Source: Streptomyces anulatus (GTDB taxonomy: Bacteria > Actinomycetota > Actinomycetes > Streptomycetales > Streptomycetaceae). From it: a stretch of DNA of 64,000 nt. The position numbers were made by a program, and so were the translations under genes. The notes beneath the pieces are model-generated. The model was not told the DNA's origin. It ran no database searches and worked only from the letters and a program-made list of their open reading frames with translations. This document shows, in pieces, positions 26,535-35,276 of this stretch (within the stretch, counting starts at the first letter, position 1; each line of letters starts with the position of its first letter). Location of the stretch: assembly GCF_000721175.1 (NCBI RefSeq), contig NZ_JOEZ01000002.1:186001-250000 (forward strand), written 5' to 3'.

Positions 26535-28019
26535 TCAGTCCCCCAGCACCGCCTGCATCACGCTCTTCGCGATCGGGGCGCCCAGCCGGCCGCCCGAGAT
26601 GTCGGAGCGGGAGATGTCCATGTCCGTCGGGTCGATGAACACGGCGACCGCGACCGAGCGGCCGTCGTCCTTCTTGCCGTAGCTGACGAACCAGCCGTAC
26701 GGGACCTCGTCCCGCACGTTCACACCGCGCTGGGCGGTGCCCGTCTTGCCGCCGACCGTGACACCGTCGATCAGGGCGCGCTGGGCGCTGCCCTCCTTCG
26801 CGGTGTGCTCCATCATCTCCTGGACCTTCTTCGCCGTCTCCGGCGAGACGGCCTGGCTCATCTCCGCCGGCTCGTTCTTCTCCAACGTGGAGAGGTCCGG
26901 GCCGCGCAGCTCGTCGACGATGTAGGGCTGCATCAGCTTGCCGTCGTTCGCGAGGGCCGCCGTGACCATCGCCATCTGCATCGGGGTGCTGGTGAGGCTG
27001 CCCTGGCCCATGCCGGTGAGGGCCGTGCCGGGCTTGTCGAGCTTCGGCGGGTAGAGGCTCTTCGTGGCGAGCAGGTCGCCGAACTCCTCGGCGTAGACGT
27101 CCTCGTTGAAGCCGAACTTCTCCGCCGTCTCCCGCATCCGGTCCTCGCCCAGCTCGGCCGCCGCGTCGAGGAAGACGTTGTTGCAGGAGTACTGCATGGC
27201 GGTCTTCATCGACGCCTTGCCGCAGACCGCGTCACCCGCCTCGCTGCCGATCTTGTTCGTGGAGAGCGGCAGCGGGTAGGGCGAGACCGCGTCCGTCCGG
27301 GCGTCCACGTCGGTGACCACGCCGTGCTCCAGCGCCGCCGCGGCCGTGAGGATCTTGAAGGTGGAGCCGGGCGGGTACGTCTCGCGCAGCGGGCGGTTGG
27401 CCAGCGGCTTGGCCTTCTTCTTCTCCAGCGCCGTGAAGCGGTCGCTCTCCTTGAACGAGATCCCGGCGAAGACCTCGGGGTTGTACGAGGGCGTGGAGAC
27501 CAGGGCCAGCACCTTGCCGGTGCGCGGGTCCAGGGCCACCACCGCACCCCGGGCGCCCAGGTCGGTCAGCCCCTTGTAGCCGGCCTTCTGCGCCTTGGCG
27601 TCGATCGTGGTGATCACGTCGCCGCCGCGCCTGGGCTGGCCGGTCAGGACGTCCTTGGCGTGCCGGAAGGCGAAGCGGTCGTCCTGGCCGCTGAGGACGC
27701 TGTCGTAGGTCCGCTCCAGCAGCGAGGTGCCCCGGGACTGGGAGGCGTACCCGGTGACGGGCGCGTACATCGCACCGTCCTTGTTGGTCCGGAGGAAGGC
27801 GTAGTCCCGGCTCTCGGTCTCCTTCGACCCGGTGATCGCCTTGCCGCCGACGATGATGTCGCCGCGCGGGGTGGAGAACCGTTCGAACCGCACCCGGGCG
27901 TTGTTCTCGTGCTGGGCCAGCTCCTGGCGGTCGACGTGCTGGAGCCAGTTCGCCCGCAGCAGCAGGGCGAGCACCAGCAGCCCGCAGAAGATGGCTATGT
28001 GCCGCAACGGCCTGTTCAT
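26535..28019 (-). CDS. pbpA: Class B penicillin-binding protein (PbpA-like transpeptidase)
   Basis: A 494-residue peptidoglycan transpeptidase anchored by one N-terminal membrane helix (residues ~7-22, IAIFCGLLVLALLLRA). The dimerisation/PBP2-type region (RFSTPRGDIIV, ~47-57) precedes the transpeptidase domain with STFK (219-222), SCN (278-280) and KTG (425-427). ATG at 28019 with GGAG upstream is preferred to the codon 12 bases earlier. PbpA normally neighbours ftsW/rodA and Ser/Thr-kinase genes at the main division locus. Here it stands alone, so this is probably a paralogue such as those used in sporulation or side-wall growth. Confidence 0.88.
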   Translation of the reverse strand: MNRPLRHIAIFCGLLVLALLLRANWLQHVDRQELAQHENNARVRFERFSTPRGDIIVGGKAITGSKETESRDYAFLRTNKDGAMYAPVTGYASQSRGTSLLERTYDSVLSGQDDRFAFRHAKDVLTGQPRRGGDVITTIDAKAQKAGYKGLTDLGARGAVVALDPRTGKVLALVSTPSYNPEVFAGISFKESDRFTALEKKKAKPLANRPLRETYPPGSTFKILTAAAALEHGVVTDVDARTDAVSPYPLPLSTNKIGSEAGDAVCGKASMKTAMQYSCNNVFLDAAAELGEDRMRETAEKFGFNEDVYAEEFGDLLATKSLYPPKLDKPGTALTGMGQGSLTSTPMQMAMVTAALANDGKLMQPYIVDELRGPDLSTLEKNEPAEMSQAVSPETAKKVQEMMEHTAKEGSAQRALIDGVTVGGKTGTAQRGVNVRDEVPYGWFVSYGKKDDGRSVAVAVFIDPTDMDISRSDISGGRLGAPIAKSVMQAVLGD

Positions 28020-28178
28020 TCCACTCCCCACCCGGGCGGGCTCCGGTCCGCGCGGCGAGGTGCCTGCCGACCGGGCCCGCGTATGCGATCCCCGGTGAGT
28101 AAGGATGCCCTGTGGGCGTGCCCGGTTGCACCGGCGGGCCCGGGGAGCCGCTTCTCACGGGGCCCGGGGCGGGTCTCC

Positions 28179-29024
28179 TCAGAGGTACGCGGCGTACCCG
28201 TCCAGCGTCCGCAGGACCTCCGCTTCGTCCGCCGGCGGCAGCTGGAGCACGACCTCCTCGATGCCCAGCTCCGCGTAGTGGGCGAGCTTCCCGGGGCTGG
28301 GCAGGACCGCGTACGGCACCACGTGGAGGTCCTTCGGGTCGCGCCCGGCCTCCTCCCAGGCCGCCCGCAGCTTCGGCAGGGACTCGGTGAGTCCCCCGCC
28401 GCCGATGGGCAGCCAGCCGTCCGCGTACTCCGCGATGTGCGCGAACAGCTTCGGGCCCGCCCCGCCGCCGATCAGGGTGCGCGGGCCGTTGACCGGGCCG
28501 CGGGGGCGCTGGGCCGGCTTGGGATGCGCCTCGCTCGCCTGTACGGAGCCGAACTCACCCTCGTAACCGGTCGGTTCGTCCGCCCACAGGGCCCGCATCA
28601 GGGCCATCCGGTCCCGCCCCAGGTCCCGGCGCGTCGACCACTCCACCCCGTGGTCGGCCGCCTCCTCGACGTTCCAGCCGTAGCCGATGCCGAGGGTGAA
28701 CCGGCCGCCGGAGAGGTGGTCCAGGGTGGCCGCCTGCTTGGCCAGGCCGATCGGGTCGTGCTGGGCGACCAGGGTGATGCCGGTGCCCAGGGTGAGGCGC
28801 TCGGTGACGGCGGCGGCCTGGCCGAGGGCGACGAAGGGGTCCAGCGTGCGGCCGTACTCGCGGGGCAGTTCACCGCCCATCGGGTACGGCGTGCGGCGGC
28901 TCACCGGGATGTGCGTGTGCTCGGGCAGATACAGCCCGCCGAACCCTCGCTGCTCCAGCTCGCGGGCGAGCCTGACCGGGGTCACCGTCTCGTCGGTGAG
29001 GAAGATCGTTGTGGCGATCCGCAT
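28179..29024 (-). CDS. LLM-class F420-dependent oxidoreductase
   Basis: A 281-residue luciferase-like TIM-barrel reductase. Family marks are GLYLPEHTHIPVSR, LGTGITLVAQHDPIGLAKQAATLDHLSGGRFTLGIGYGWN and a late GWLPIGGGG. The TLDHLSGGR segment contacts the deazaflavin phosphate in this group. Substrate unknown. ATG at 29024 has GGAGG 10 bases upstream; the GTG at 29033 would overlap that site. Confidence 0.88.
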   Translation of the reverse strand: MRIATTIFLTDETVTPVRLARELEQRGFGGLYLPEHTHIPVSRRTPYPMGGELPREYGRTLDPFVALGQAAAVTERLTLGTGITLVAQHDPIGLAKQAATLDHLSGGRFTLGIGYGWNVEEAADHGVEWSTRRDLGRDRMALMRALWADEPTGYEGEFGSVQASEAHPKPAQRPRGPVNGPRTLIGGGAGPKLFAHIAEYADGWLPIGGGGLTESLPKLRAAWEEAGRDPKDLHVVPYAVLPSPGKLAHYAELGIEEVVLQLPPADEAEVLRTLDGYAAYL

Positions 29025-29089
29025 CGAGAACACCTCCGTCGTCCGTCAGCGCGTCATGCGCGCGAAGGGCCAAGGTATGCCGTACGACA

Positions 29090-29444
29090 ACGAAATCCGA
29101 GACCGTCGACCCGCGGCCGTATCCGTACGCGTATCAGGGAGCCCGCGCTCGAAGCTCCGCCTCGGCGGACGCGGACACGGTCGAGGTGTGGAACGGGCCC
29201 TGGCCCCCGGACGACCGGATCGCCCTCGTGGAGTGGGACAACGCGCTGGTGGCCGCCGTACGGAGCGGAGTCCGGGTCACCGGCTCCCCGGTGCCCGTGG
29301 CGACGGGAGGCGGCGGGCGCGTCCGCCGACCGCACCGTGCGCCTGGTCACCGGTCCGAGGGCCCTGCCGGCCACCCGCTGCCCGCCTCGGGCGCGGAGGC
29401 CGGTACACCGGACCGGGACGGGGGAAGGGACGATGCAGGCGTAA
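29090..29444 (+). pseudogene. Possible frameshifted small gene
   Basis: Between the LLM and Sel1-like genes, one frame reads like real protein from about 29120 to 29315 (DTVEVWNGPWPPDDRIALVE, then NALVAAVRSGVRVTGSPVPV). The next frame continues from about 29320 (ASADRTVRLVTGPRALPATR) to a stop at 29442-29444. A one-base slip in the G/C-rich tract near 29310-29318 would explain this. No family was recognised, and it could be chance coding-like bias. Confidence 0.3.
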
Positions 29445-29470
29445 CGGGAGCCGGACGGAGAGGAACTGCG

Positions 29471-29977
29471 ATGGGACCGGGTTCGGGATCGGGACCGGGG
29501 CCGGGGCCGGGGCTGCGGCCGGGGCTGGGGTATTTCCTCTTGCCGGCGGGCGGCGCACTGAGCCTGACCGGGGTCGTCACCGGTAACGGCACGCTGATCA
29601 GCCTGAGCTGGATCATGTGGGTGCTCGGGATCCTGCTGCTGTTCCGGAACCGTTCCCGCCGCGCCGTCGATCCGCGGGAGCTCGCGGCGGCGGCCGTCGC
29701 CGGGGACGCCCGGGCGGTACGGAAGCTGCGCGCGCTCGCCCTGACCGCGCGGGCCGAAGGGCGCCCCGACACGGCCGAGCGGCTGCTGCGGCAGGCGGTG
29801 AAGGCCGGCGACGTGGAGTCGATGTGGGAGCTGGGCCGGCTGGTCGAGCAGCGCGAGGGCCTGGCGGCGGCGGAGCCGTGGTTCCGGATGGCGGCGGAGG
29901 GCGGGCACGCGGTGGCCAAGCGGCTGTTCCGGCCGGGTGGCGCGCTGCACCCGGACGGTGCGGGCCCGACGCCGTGA
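29471..29977 (+). CDS. Small membrane protein with Sel1/TPR-like repeats
   Basis: A 168-residue protein with a Gly/Pro-rich start and two hydrophobic segments (LGYFLLPAGGALSLTGVV and LISLSWIMWVLGILLLF). A soluble C-terminal part carries two or three Sel1/TPR-type helices (TAERLLRQAVKAGDVESMWE and EPWFRMAAEGGHAVAKRLF). Probably a protein-interaction module on the cytoplasmic face. ATG at 29471 follows GAGAGGAA closely. Function unknown. Confidence 0.7.
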   Translation: MGPGSGSGPGPGPGLRPGLGYFLLPAGGALSLTGVVTGNGTLISLSWIMWVLGILLLFRNRSRRAVDPRELAAAAVAGDARAVRKLRALALTARAEGRPDTAERLLRQAVKAGDVESMWELGRLVEQREGLAAAEPWFRMAAEGGHAVAKRLFRPGGALHPDGAGPTP

Positions 29978-30059
29978 CTCGTACAGCCCCGGAATCAGGG
30001 TGAACGCGCTGGGCTGCTGGCGGCCGTAGCCCCCGGGTCTCCGTACGGCCCGGCGGGGC

Positions 30060-31631
30060 TCAGTCCTCGACCACGAGGGCCGGGGTCTCCTTCGTCAGGA
30101 TCTCGCCCCGGAAGAACGCCGGGCTGCGGCGCTCCATCGCGACCATCAGCACCACACCGAGGAGCAGCAGCCCCACCCCGATGACGAACACCGAGCCGAC
30201 ACCGAGGACCGAGGAGCCGGAGCCGTACGCCGGGTCCCACATGTCGTAGAGGGTCTTGGCGAAGACGGCGGCGAGCAGGATGCCGCCGACGAGCGGGAAG
30301 AGGCCCTTGAAGACCAGGTCCCGGGCGGAGCGGGTCAGTTCGGCGCGGAAGTACCAGGCGCAGGCGAAGGCGGTCAGCGCGTAGTAGAAGCAGATCATGA
30401 GGCCGAGCGCGTAGATGGTGTCGACCAGGACGTGCTCGCTGACCAGGGTCATCACGGTGTAGAAGACGCCGGTGCCGATGCCCGCGGTGACCGTGGCCCG
30501 GCCGGGCGTCCTGAAGCGGGGGTGGACCTTGGCGTACGAGGCCGGCATCGCCTCGTACGCGGACATCGCGAGCACCGTGCGGGCGACCGGGATGAACGTG
30601 GTCTGGAGGCTGGCGGCGGCCGAGGCGAGGACCGCGAGGAAGAGCAGGACGCCGAGGCCGGGGCCCATCACCGGTCCGGCGAGGGCGGCGAAGACGTTGT
30701 CGGAGGTGTCCGGGTTGGCGAGGCCGAGCCCCAGGGTGCCGGAACCGACGGCCATCTGCGCGGCGATGCCGGTGGCGAGGTAGGAGCCGACCAGCACGAC
30801 CATCGCGATGAGGGCCGCGCGGCCGGGGGTCTTCTCGCTGCCGGTGGTCTCCTCGTTGGCGGTCAGACAGGCGTCCCAGCCCCAGAACATGAAGATCGAC
30901 AGGGAGAGGCCTGCGGTGAAGGCGGCGAAGGACTGGACGGCGAAGGGGTTCAGCCAGGACCAGGAGAAGTCGAGCGAGGACGCGAAGTCCGGGCCGCCGC
31001 TGCCGGCCTTGCTCAGGGCCATCGTCACGAACAGGGCGAGGACGACCAGCTGGAGCCCGACCAGGGCGTACTGGATGCCCTTGGTGGCGGTCATGCCCCG
31101 GTAGCTGATGGCGGTGGCGACGGCGATGAGGACCAGGCAGGTGACGATGTGGACAGGCTTGCTGTCGTCCAGGGCGGCGATCGCGTCGCTGCCGGTGATC
31201 TCCCCGGCCAGCAGCCAGAAGTACGAGGTGGCGACACCCGCCAGGTTGGACAGCACGATGATCGTCGCGATGACCAGGCCCCAGCCGCACATCCAGCCGA
31301 CGCGCGGGCCGAACGCCTTCACGGCCCAGGTGAAGGAGGTGCCGCAGTCGGGCATCACCTTGTTCAGCTCGCGGTAGGCGAAGGCCACGAGCAGCATCGG
31401 CAGGAACCCGGCCAGGAAGACGGCGGGCATCTGCACGCCGACCTCTCCGGCGGTGGAGCCGAGGGTGGAGGTCAGGCAGTAGACGGGGGCGACGGTGGAG
31501 ACGCCGATGACGGCACTGCCCATGAGGCCGACGGAGTTCCCGCCGAGCCCCTTGCCGCGTACACCGCCGTCGGCCGGGGCGCTTCCCCGTGCCGTGTCTC
31601 CGGCCCGTGGCCGCGCGTCCAGCTGAGTCAT
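30060..31631 (-). CDS. APC-family amino-acid/amine permease
   Basis: A 523-residue transporter with about 12 membrane segments. The first (SVGLMGSAVIGVSTVAPVYC) carries the G-S/A-x-I-G type substrate-binding break of APC transporters, and the second follows with PDCGTSFTWAVKAFGPRVGW. It imports an amino acid or amine. ATG at 31631 is chosen since a long nested dyad at 31654-31700 would otherwise fall inside the gene; a clear ribosome-binding site is lacking and the frame stays open to 31709. It lies 227 bp beyond the stop of the aldehyde dehydrogenase gene on the same strand. Confidence 0.85.
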   Translation of the reverse strand: MTQLDARPRAGDTARGSAPADGGVRGKGLGGNSVGLMGSAVIGVSTVAPVYCLTSTLGSTAGEVGVQMPAVFLAGFLPMLLVAFAYRELNKVMPDCGTSFTWAVKAFGPRVGWMCGWGLVIATIIVLSNLAGVATSYFWLLAGEITGSDAIAALDDSKPVHIVTCLVLIAVATAISYRGMTATKGIQYALVGLQLVVLALFVTMALSKAGSGGPDFASSLDFSWSWLNPFAVQSFAAFTAGLSLSIFMFWGWDACLTANEETTGSEKTPGRAALIAMVVLVGSYLATGIAAQMAVGSGTLGLGLANPDTSDNVFAALAGPVMGPGLGVLLFLAVLASAAASLQTTFIPVARTVLAMSAYEAMPASYAKVHPRFRTPGRATVTAGIGTGVFYTVMTLVSEHVLVDTIYALGLMICFYYALTAFACAWYFRAELTRSARDLVFKGLFPLVGGILLAAVFAKTLYDMWDPAYGSGSSVLGVGSVFVIGVGLLLLGVVLMVAMERRSPAFFRGEILTKETPALVVED

Positions 31632-31653
31632 GAGGAGGACGCTATGCGCTGCG

Positions 31654-31700
31654 ATATCCACATCCGGAGCGTGAGACTCCCATGTCTCACCCTTGGATAT
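31654..31700. promoter_or_regulatory. Nested dyad upstream of the permease
   Basis: An inner perfect inverted repeat GTGAGAC-N6-GTCTCAC (31671-31690) is enclosed by outer arms ATATCCA / TGGATAT (31654-31660 and 31694-31700). It sits 23-69 bases before the permease ATG, the position of an operator. Confidence 0.5.
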
Positions 31701-31858
31701 GACAGCCAACTCCCGATGAACACTGCATTAATTCAAGGTCAACTCGACGTCTAGCCTTGTAATGCATGACGCTCAGCCGAGCGCGACAGCGTACGGTAAT
31801 CGCAGCACTGTCCGTTTTGTGGCGGTTCAAAATTTTCCCGCGCCCCATGGAAGCGACC

Positions 31859-33334
31859 TCAGCCGGGCCAGACGATCGCCTGCGTCTCGCTGTAGGCGTG
31901 CAGCGCGTACGAGCCCACGTCCCGGCCCACCCCGCTCTTCTTGAACCCGCCGAACGGGGCCTCCATGTTCCGCCCGACCGTGTTGACGCCGACCCCGCCC
32001 GCGCGCAGCCGTCGGGCGGTCCGGAAGGCGCGGGCCACGTCGCCGGACCACACGTAGTCGATGAGGCCGTAGTCGCTGTCGTTGGCCAGCGCGACGGCCT
32101 CCTCCTCGTCGTCGAAGGGGACGACCACGACGACCGGGCCGAAGATCTCCTCGCGGACGACCCGCATGTCGGGGGTGCAGTCGGCGAGCAGGGTCGGGGC
32201 CACGTAGAAGCCCCGGTCCAGGTGGCCGGGCCGGACGCCGCCCGTGACGACCCGCGCCCCCTCCTTCCGGCCCAGCTCCACGTACGCCTCGACGCGGTCG
32301 CGATGGGCGGCGGAGATGACCGGGCCGACCACGGTGGCCCGGTCGGACGGGTCACCGACGGCGAGACGGTTCGCGTACGCGGCCAGCGCGGCGATCAGCG
32401 CGTCCTGGCGGGACCGGTGGACCAGGACGCGGGTCGGAGCCGTACAGATCTGACCGCTGTAGAAGGAGAACGTCGTGCCGATCCCCGCGACCGCGGAGCC
32501 CAGATCCGCGTCCTCCATGACCAGCGCGGCGCCTTTGCCGCCCAGCTCCATCAACTGCCGCTTCATGCCGCGCCCGCACACCTCCGCGATGCGCTGCCCG
32601 ACGGCGGTGGAGCCGGTGAAGCTGACCATGTCGACGTCCGGGGAGTCGACCGCGGCCTCACCCGCCTCCGCGCCCGACCCGGTCACGACGTTCACGACGC
32701 CCGGCGGAACGCCCGCCTCCGCGAGGGCGGCGGCCATCCGGTAGACGGAGAGCGGGTCCTGCGGGGCGGGCTTCACCAGGACCGTGTTGCCCATCGCGAG
32801 CGCGGGCGCGATCTTGCCCGCCGGGTTGGCCCAGGGGTTGTTGTACGAGGTGATGCAGGTGACCACGCCGACCGGCTGGCGGACGGCCAGCGCCCCGAAG
32901 ACCCCGGCCCGCCCCATCGGACCGGCCTCGTTGATCTGGGGTGCGACGGCCTCCTCGACGGGCTCCAGCGCGCCCTTCGCATACCGCCGGAAGCGCGCGA
33001 CGCCCACGCCCACCTGCATGCCCCGGGCGGTGGAGGCGGTGGCTCCGCTCTCCGCGCGGGCGATGTCGGCGTGAGCGGGGAAGTCGCGCTGGACGAGGTC
33101 GGCGGCCCGGTCGAGAATCGCCGCGCGCTCCTCCGGGCGGGTGCGCGACCAGGGCCCGAAGGCATCCCTGGCGGCCGCGGCGGCCTCGTACACCTGGGCT
33201 CGGCTCGCCTCGGGGGCGAGGCCGACGACCTCTTCGGTGGCGGGGTCGATCACCTCGTAGTGGCCGTCGGCGGGTTCGGTCCACGCGCCGCCGATGAAGA
33301 GCTTGCCGAGGCCTTCCGGCCCGGTGGGGTTCAC
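31859..33334 (-). CDS. NAD(P)-dependent aldehyde dehydrogenase
   Basis: A 491-residue aldehyde dehydrogenase. The catalytic Cys is in SFYSGQICTAPTRVLV and the general-base Glu in LMELGGKGAALV. SFTGSTAVGQRI is the cofactor-binding glycine motif and EEIFGPVVVVVPF the C-terminal family motif. It oxidises an aldehyde intermediate to an acid. The GTG start at 33334 overlaps the stop of the upstream amidohydrolase gene (GTGA), so the two are translationally coupled. The pairing suggests the amidohydrolase product is processed to an aldehyde, or that both act in one amide or amino-acid-derivative pathway. Confidence 0.9.
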   Translation of the reverse strand: MNPTGPEGLGKLFIGGAWTEPADGHYEVIDPATEEVVGLAPEASRAQVYEAAAAARDAFGPWSRTRPEERAAILDRAADLVQRDFPAHADIARAESGATASTARGMQVGVGVARFRRYAKGALEPVEEAVAPQINEAGPMGRAGVFGALAVRQPVGVVTCITSYNNPWANPAGKIAPALAMGNTVLVKPAPQDPLSVYRMAAALAEAGVPPGVVNVVTGSGAEAGEAAVDSPDVDMVSFTGSTAVGQRIAEVCGRGMKRQLMELGGKGAALVMEDADLGSAVAGIGTTFSFYSGQICTAPTRVLVHRSRQDALIAALAAYANRLAVGDPSDRATVVGPVISAAHRDRVEAYVELGRKEGARVVTGGVRPGHLDRGFYVAPTLLADCTPDMRVVREEIFGPVVVVVPFDDEEEAVALANDSDYGLIDYVWSGDVARAFRTARRLRAGGVGVNTVGRNMEAPFGGFKKSGVGRDVGSYALHAYSETQAIVWPG

Positions 33335-35070
33335 GCCGTACTCACCGTCCGGGTGTCGCGGCCCGAGCGCAGCACCGTCCCCGGCACCACCCCGGTCACC
33401 TTGTCGTCGCGCAGGGTCTCGACGCCGTTGACGCGCACGGAGACGATCCCGACGGCCCTGGAGTCCAGGCGCGGGCTGTCCCCGGGCAGGTCGTGGACGA
33501 GGGTGGCCGGTCCGGCGTCGATCCGCTCGGGGTCGAACAGGACGAGATCGGCGTGGAAGCCCTCCTCGATCCGGCCCCGCTCGCGCAGCCCGAAGAGCCG
33601 GGCCGGGTCGTCGGTGAGCATCTTGACGGCGGCGGTCAGGGGTACGAGCTTGCGCCCGCGCAGACAGTCGCCGAGGAAGCGGGTGGTGTACGGGGCCCCG
33701 CACATCCGGTCCAGGTGCGCGCCGGCGTCGGAGCCGCCGAGCATGACGTCCTCGTGCTCCCAGGTGCGCTGCCGCAGCGCCCAGGAGTCCGGGTCGTTGT
33801 CGGTGGGCATCGGCCACAGCACCGTACGCAGGTCGTCGGCGGCGCAGATCTCGACCAGGCAGTGGAAGGGGTCCTGGCCGCGCTCGGCCGCGATGTCGTT
33901 GACGACGCGCCCGCTGAGACCCGCGTTGGCGGCGCTGTAGGTGTCGCCGATGACGTACCGGCCGAAGTTCGCGAGCCGGCGGAAGACCCCGGCCTCCTTG
34001 CTGTCGGCGCGGCGCAGCATCTCGGCTCGGGTGCCGGCGTCCCGGAGCCGTTCGATGCGCTCGGGGACGGGGAGGGCGAGGATCCCGCCCCAGCCGGGGA
34101 TGAGGTTGAGGGCGCAGAAGGTGCCGAGCGACATGTTCATGGGCGTCAGGATCGGCATGGTCAGGGCCACGATCCGGCCGCCCGCGCGGCGGGCGCGTTC
34201 GCTGGGGACCAGCTGGCGCGGCACGCGTTCGGGGACGGCGGCGTCGATGGTGAGGACGTTCCAGTTGAGCGGGCGTCCGGCGGCGGCGGTCATGTCGACG
34301 AAGAGGTCGATCTCCTCGTCGGAGAACTGGTCCAGGCACCCGGCGACGATCGCCTCCAACTGCGTCCCCTCGTGCTCACCGACCGCCCGGGAGAGGGCGA
34401 GCAGTTCCTCGGGCCGGGCGTGCCGGGAGGCGACGGGCTCGCCGTCTCCGTCGGCGTGGGTGGAGGACTGGGTGGTGGATAGCCCCCAGGCCCCGGCGTC
34501 CATCGCGTCGTGGAACAGTGCGAGCATGGCGTCCATCTGCGCGGGGGTGGGACGGCCCCCGACCGCGTCCGCGCCCATCACATGGCGGCGCAGGGCGCAG
34601 TGCCCGACCATGAACCCGGCGTTGACGGCGATGCGCCCTTCGAGGGCGTCGAGGTACTCGCGGAAGGTGGACCAGGTCCAGTCGACGCCTTCCTCCAGGG
34701 CTGCGAGCGCCATGCCTTCGACCCGCGACATCATCCGGCGGGTGTAGTCGGCGTCCTCGGGCCGGTCGGGGTGCAGGGGCGCGAGGGTGAACCCGCAGTT
34801 GCCGCCGACGACGGTGGTGACGCCGTGGTTCATGGAGGGGGTGGCGTAGGGGTCCCAGAAGAGCTGGGCGTCGTAGTGGGTGTGCGGGTCGACGAACCCG
34901 GGGGCGAGGACGAGCCCGTCGGCGTCCTCGCTGGTGACGGCCTCTTCGGTGATCGTCCCCGGCTCGGCGATGACGGCGGTCCTGCCGTCCCGGATGCCGA
35001 CGTCGGCGGTGCGGGCGGGGCCGCCGGTGCCGTCCACGACGGTCGCGCGGCGGATGAGGTGGTCGAGCAT
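33331..35070 (-). CDS. Amidohydrolase, N-acyl-D-amino-acid deacylase type
   Basis: A 579-residue metal-dependent hydrolase. The zinc-binding entry motif is DPHTHYDAQLFWDP, followed by NHGVTTVVGGNCGFTLAP, the hallmark of D-aminoacylases and relatives. The late GGSDAGAHLD carries the catalytic Asp, and the end (ERGRIEEGFHADLVLFDPE) is typical. It likely hydrolyses an N-acyl-D-amino acid or similar amide. ATG at 35070 matches the family start (LDHLIRRATVVDGTG); the frame is open 26 codons further. First gene of a pair with the aldehyde dehydrogenase. Confidence 0.85.
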   Translation of the reverse strand: MLDHLIRRATVVDGTGGPARTADVGIRDGRTAVIAEPGTITEEAVTSEDADGLVLAPGFVDPHTHYDAQLFWDPYATPSMNHGVTTVVGGNCGFTLAPLHPDRPEDADYTRRMMSRVEGMALAALEEGVDWTWSTFREYLDALEGRIAVNAGFMVGHCALRRHVMGADAVGGRPTPAQMDAMLALFHDAMDAGAWGLSTTQSSTHADGDGEPVASRHARPEELLALSRAVGEHEGTQLEAIVAGCLDQFSDEEIDLFVDMTAAAGRPLNWNVLTIDAAVPERVPRQLVPSERARRAGGRIVALTMPILTPMNMSLGTFCALNLIPGWGGILALPVPERIERLRDAGTRAEMLRRADSKEAGVFRRLANFGRYVIGDTYSAANAGLSGRVVNDIAAERGQDPFHCLVEICAADDLRTVLWPMPTDNDPDSWALRQRTWEHEDVMLGGSDAGAHLDRMCGAPYTTRFLGDCLRGRKLVPLTAAVKMLTDDPARLFGLRERGRIEEGFHADLVLFDPERIDAGPATLVHDLPGDSPRLDSRAVGIVSVRVNGVETLRDDKVTGVVPGTVLRSGRDTRTVSTA

Positions 35071-35194
35071 GACGGTTCCCTTCTCGGGGTTCCTTCTCCG
35101 GCTCGGTGGGACAGCCGGGGTGCGCACGCTTTCGGCCGCGGTACGCACCCCGGCTCATCAGGGCGACGGTCCGGGAAGACGCCGCCCGGCTTAT

Positions 35195-35270
35195 CCAGCC
35201 CCGCCGGCAATTGAGGCGCGCATTTCAGCCCCGCCGGCGATTGAGGCGCGGGGTCCGGGGCGGAGCCCCG
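35195..35270. repeat. Streptomyces-type intergenic repeat, about one and a half copies
   Basis: A CAGCCCCGCCGGC-ATTGAGGCGCG unit occurs twice, 30 bases apart (from 35195 and 35226). The second copy is extended by a GGGGTCCGGGGCGGAGCCCC hairpin. I recall close variants downstream of many Streptomyces genes. It lies just after the stop of the LLM gene and may serve as its terminator. Confidence 0.65.
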
Positions 35271-35276
35271 TGCGGG

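Noticed and set aside
31859..34339. Upstream extension of the aldehyde dehydrogenase frame by 335 codons
   Set aside because: The extension overlaps the amidohydrolase gene and is Arg/Pro-rich shadow. The family start and the GTGA overlap at 33334 define the real beginning.
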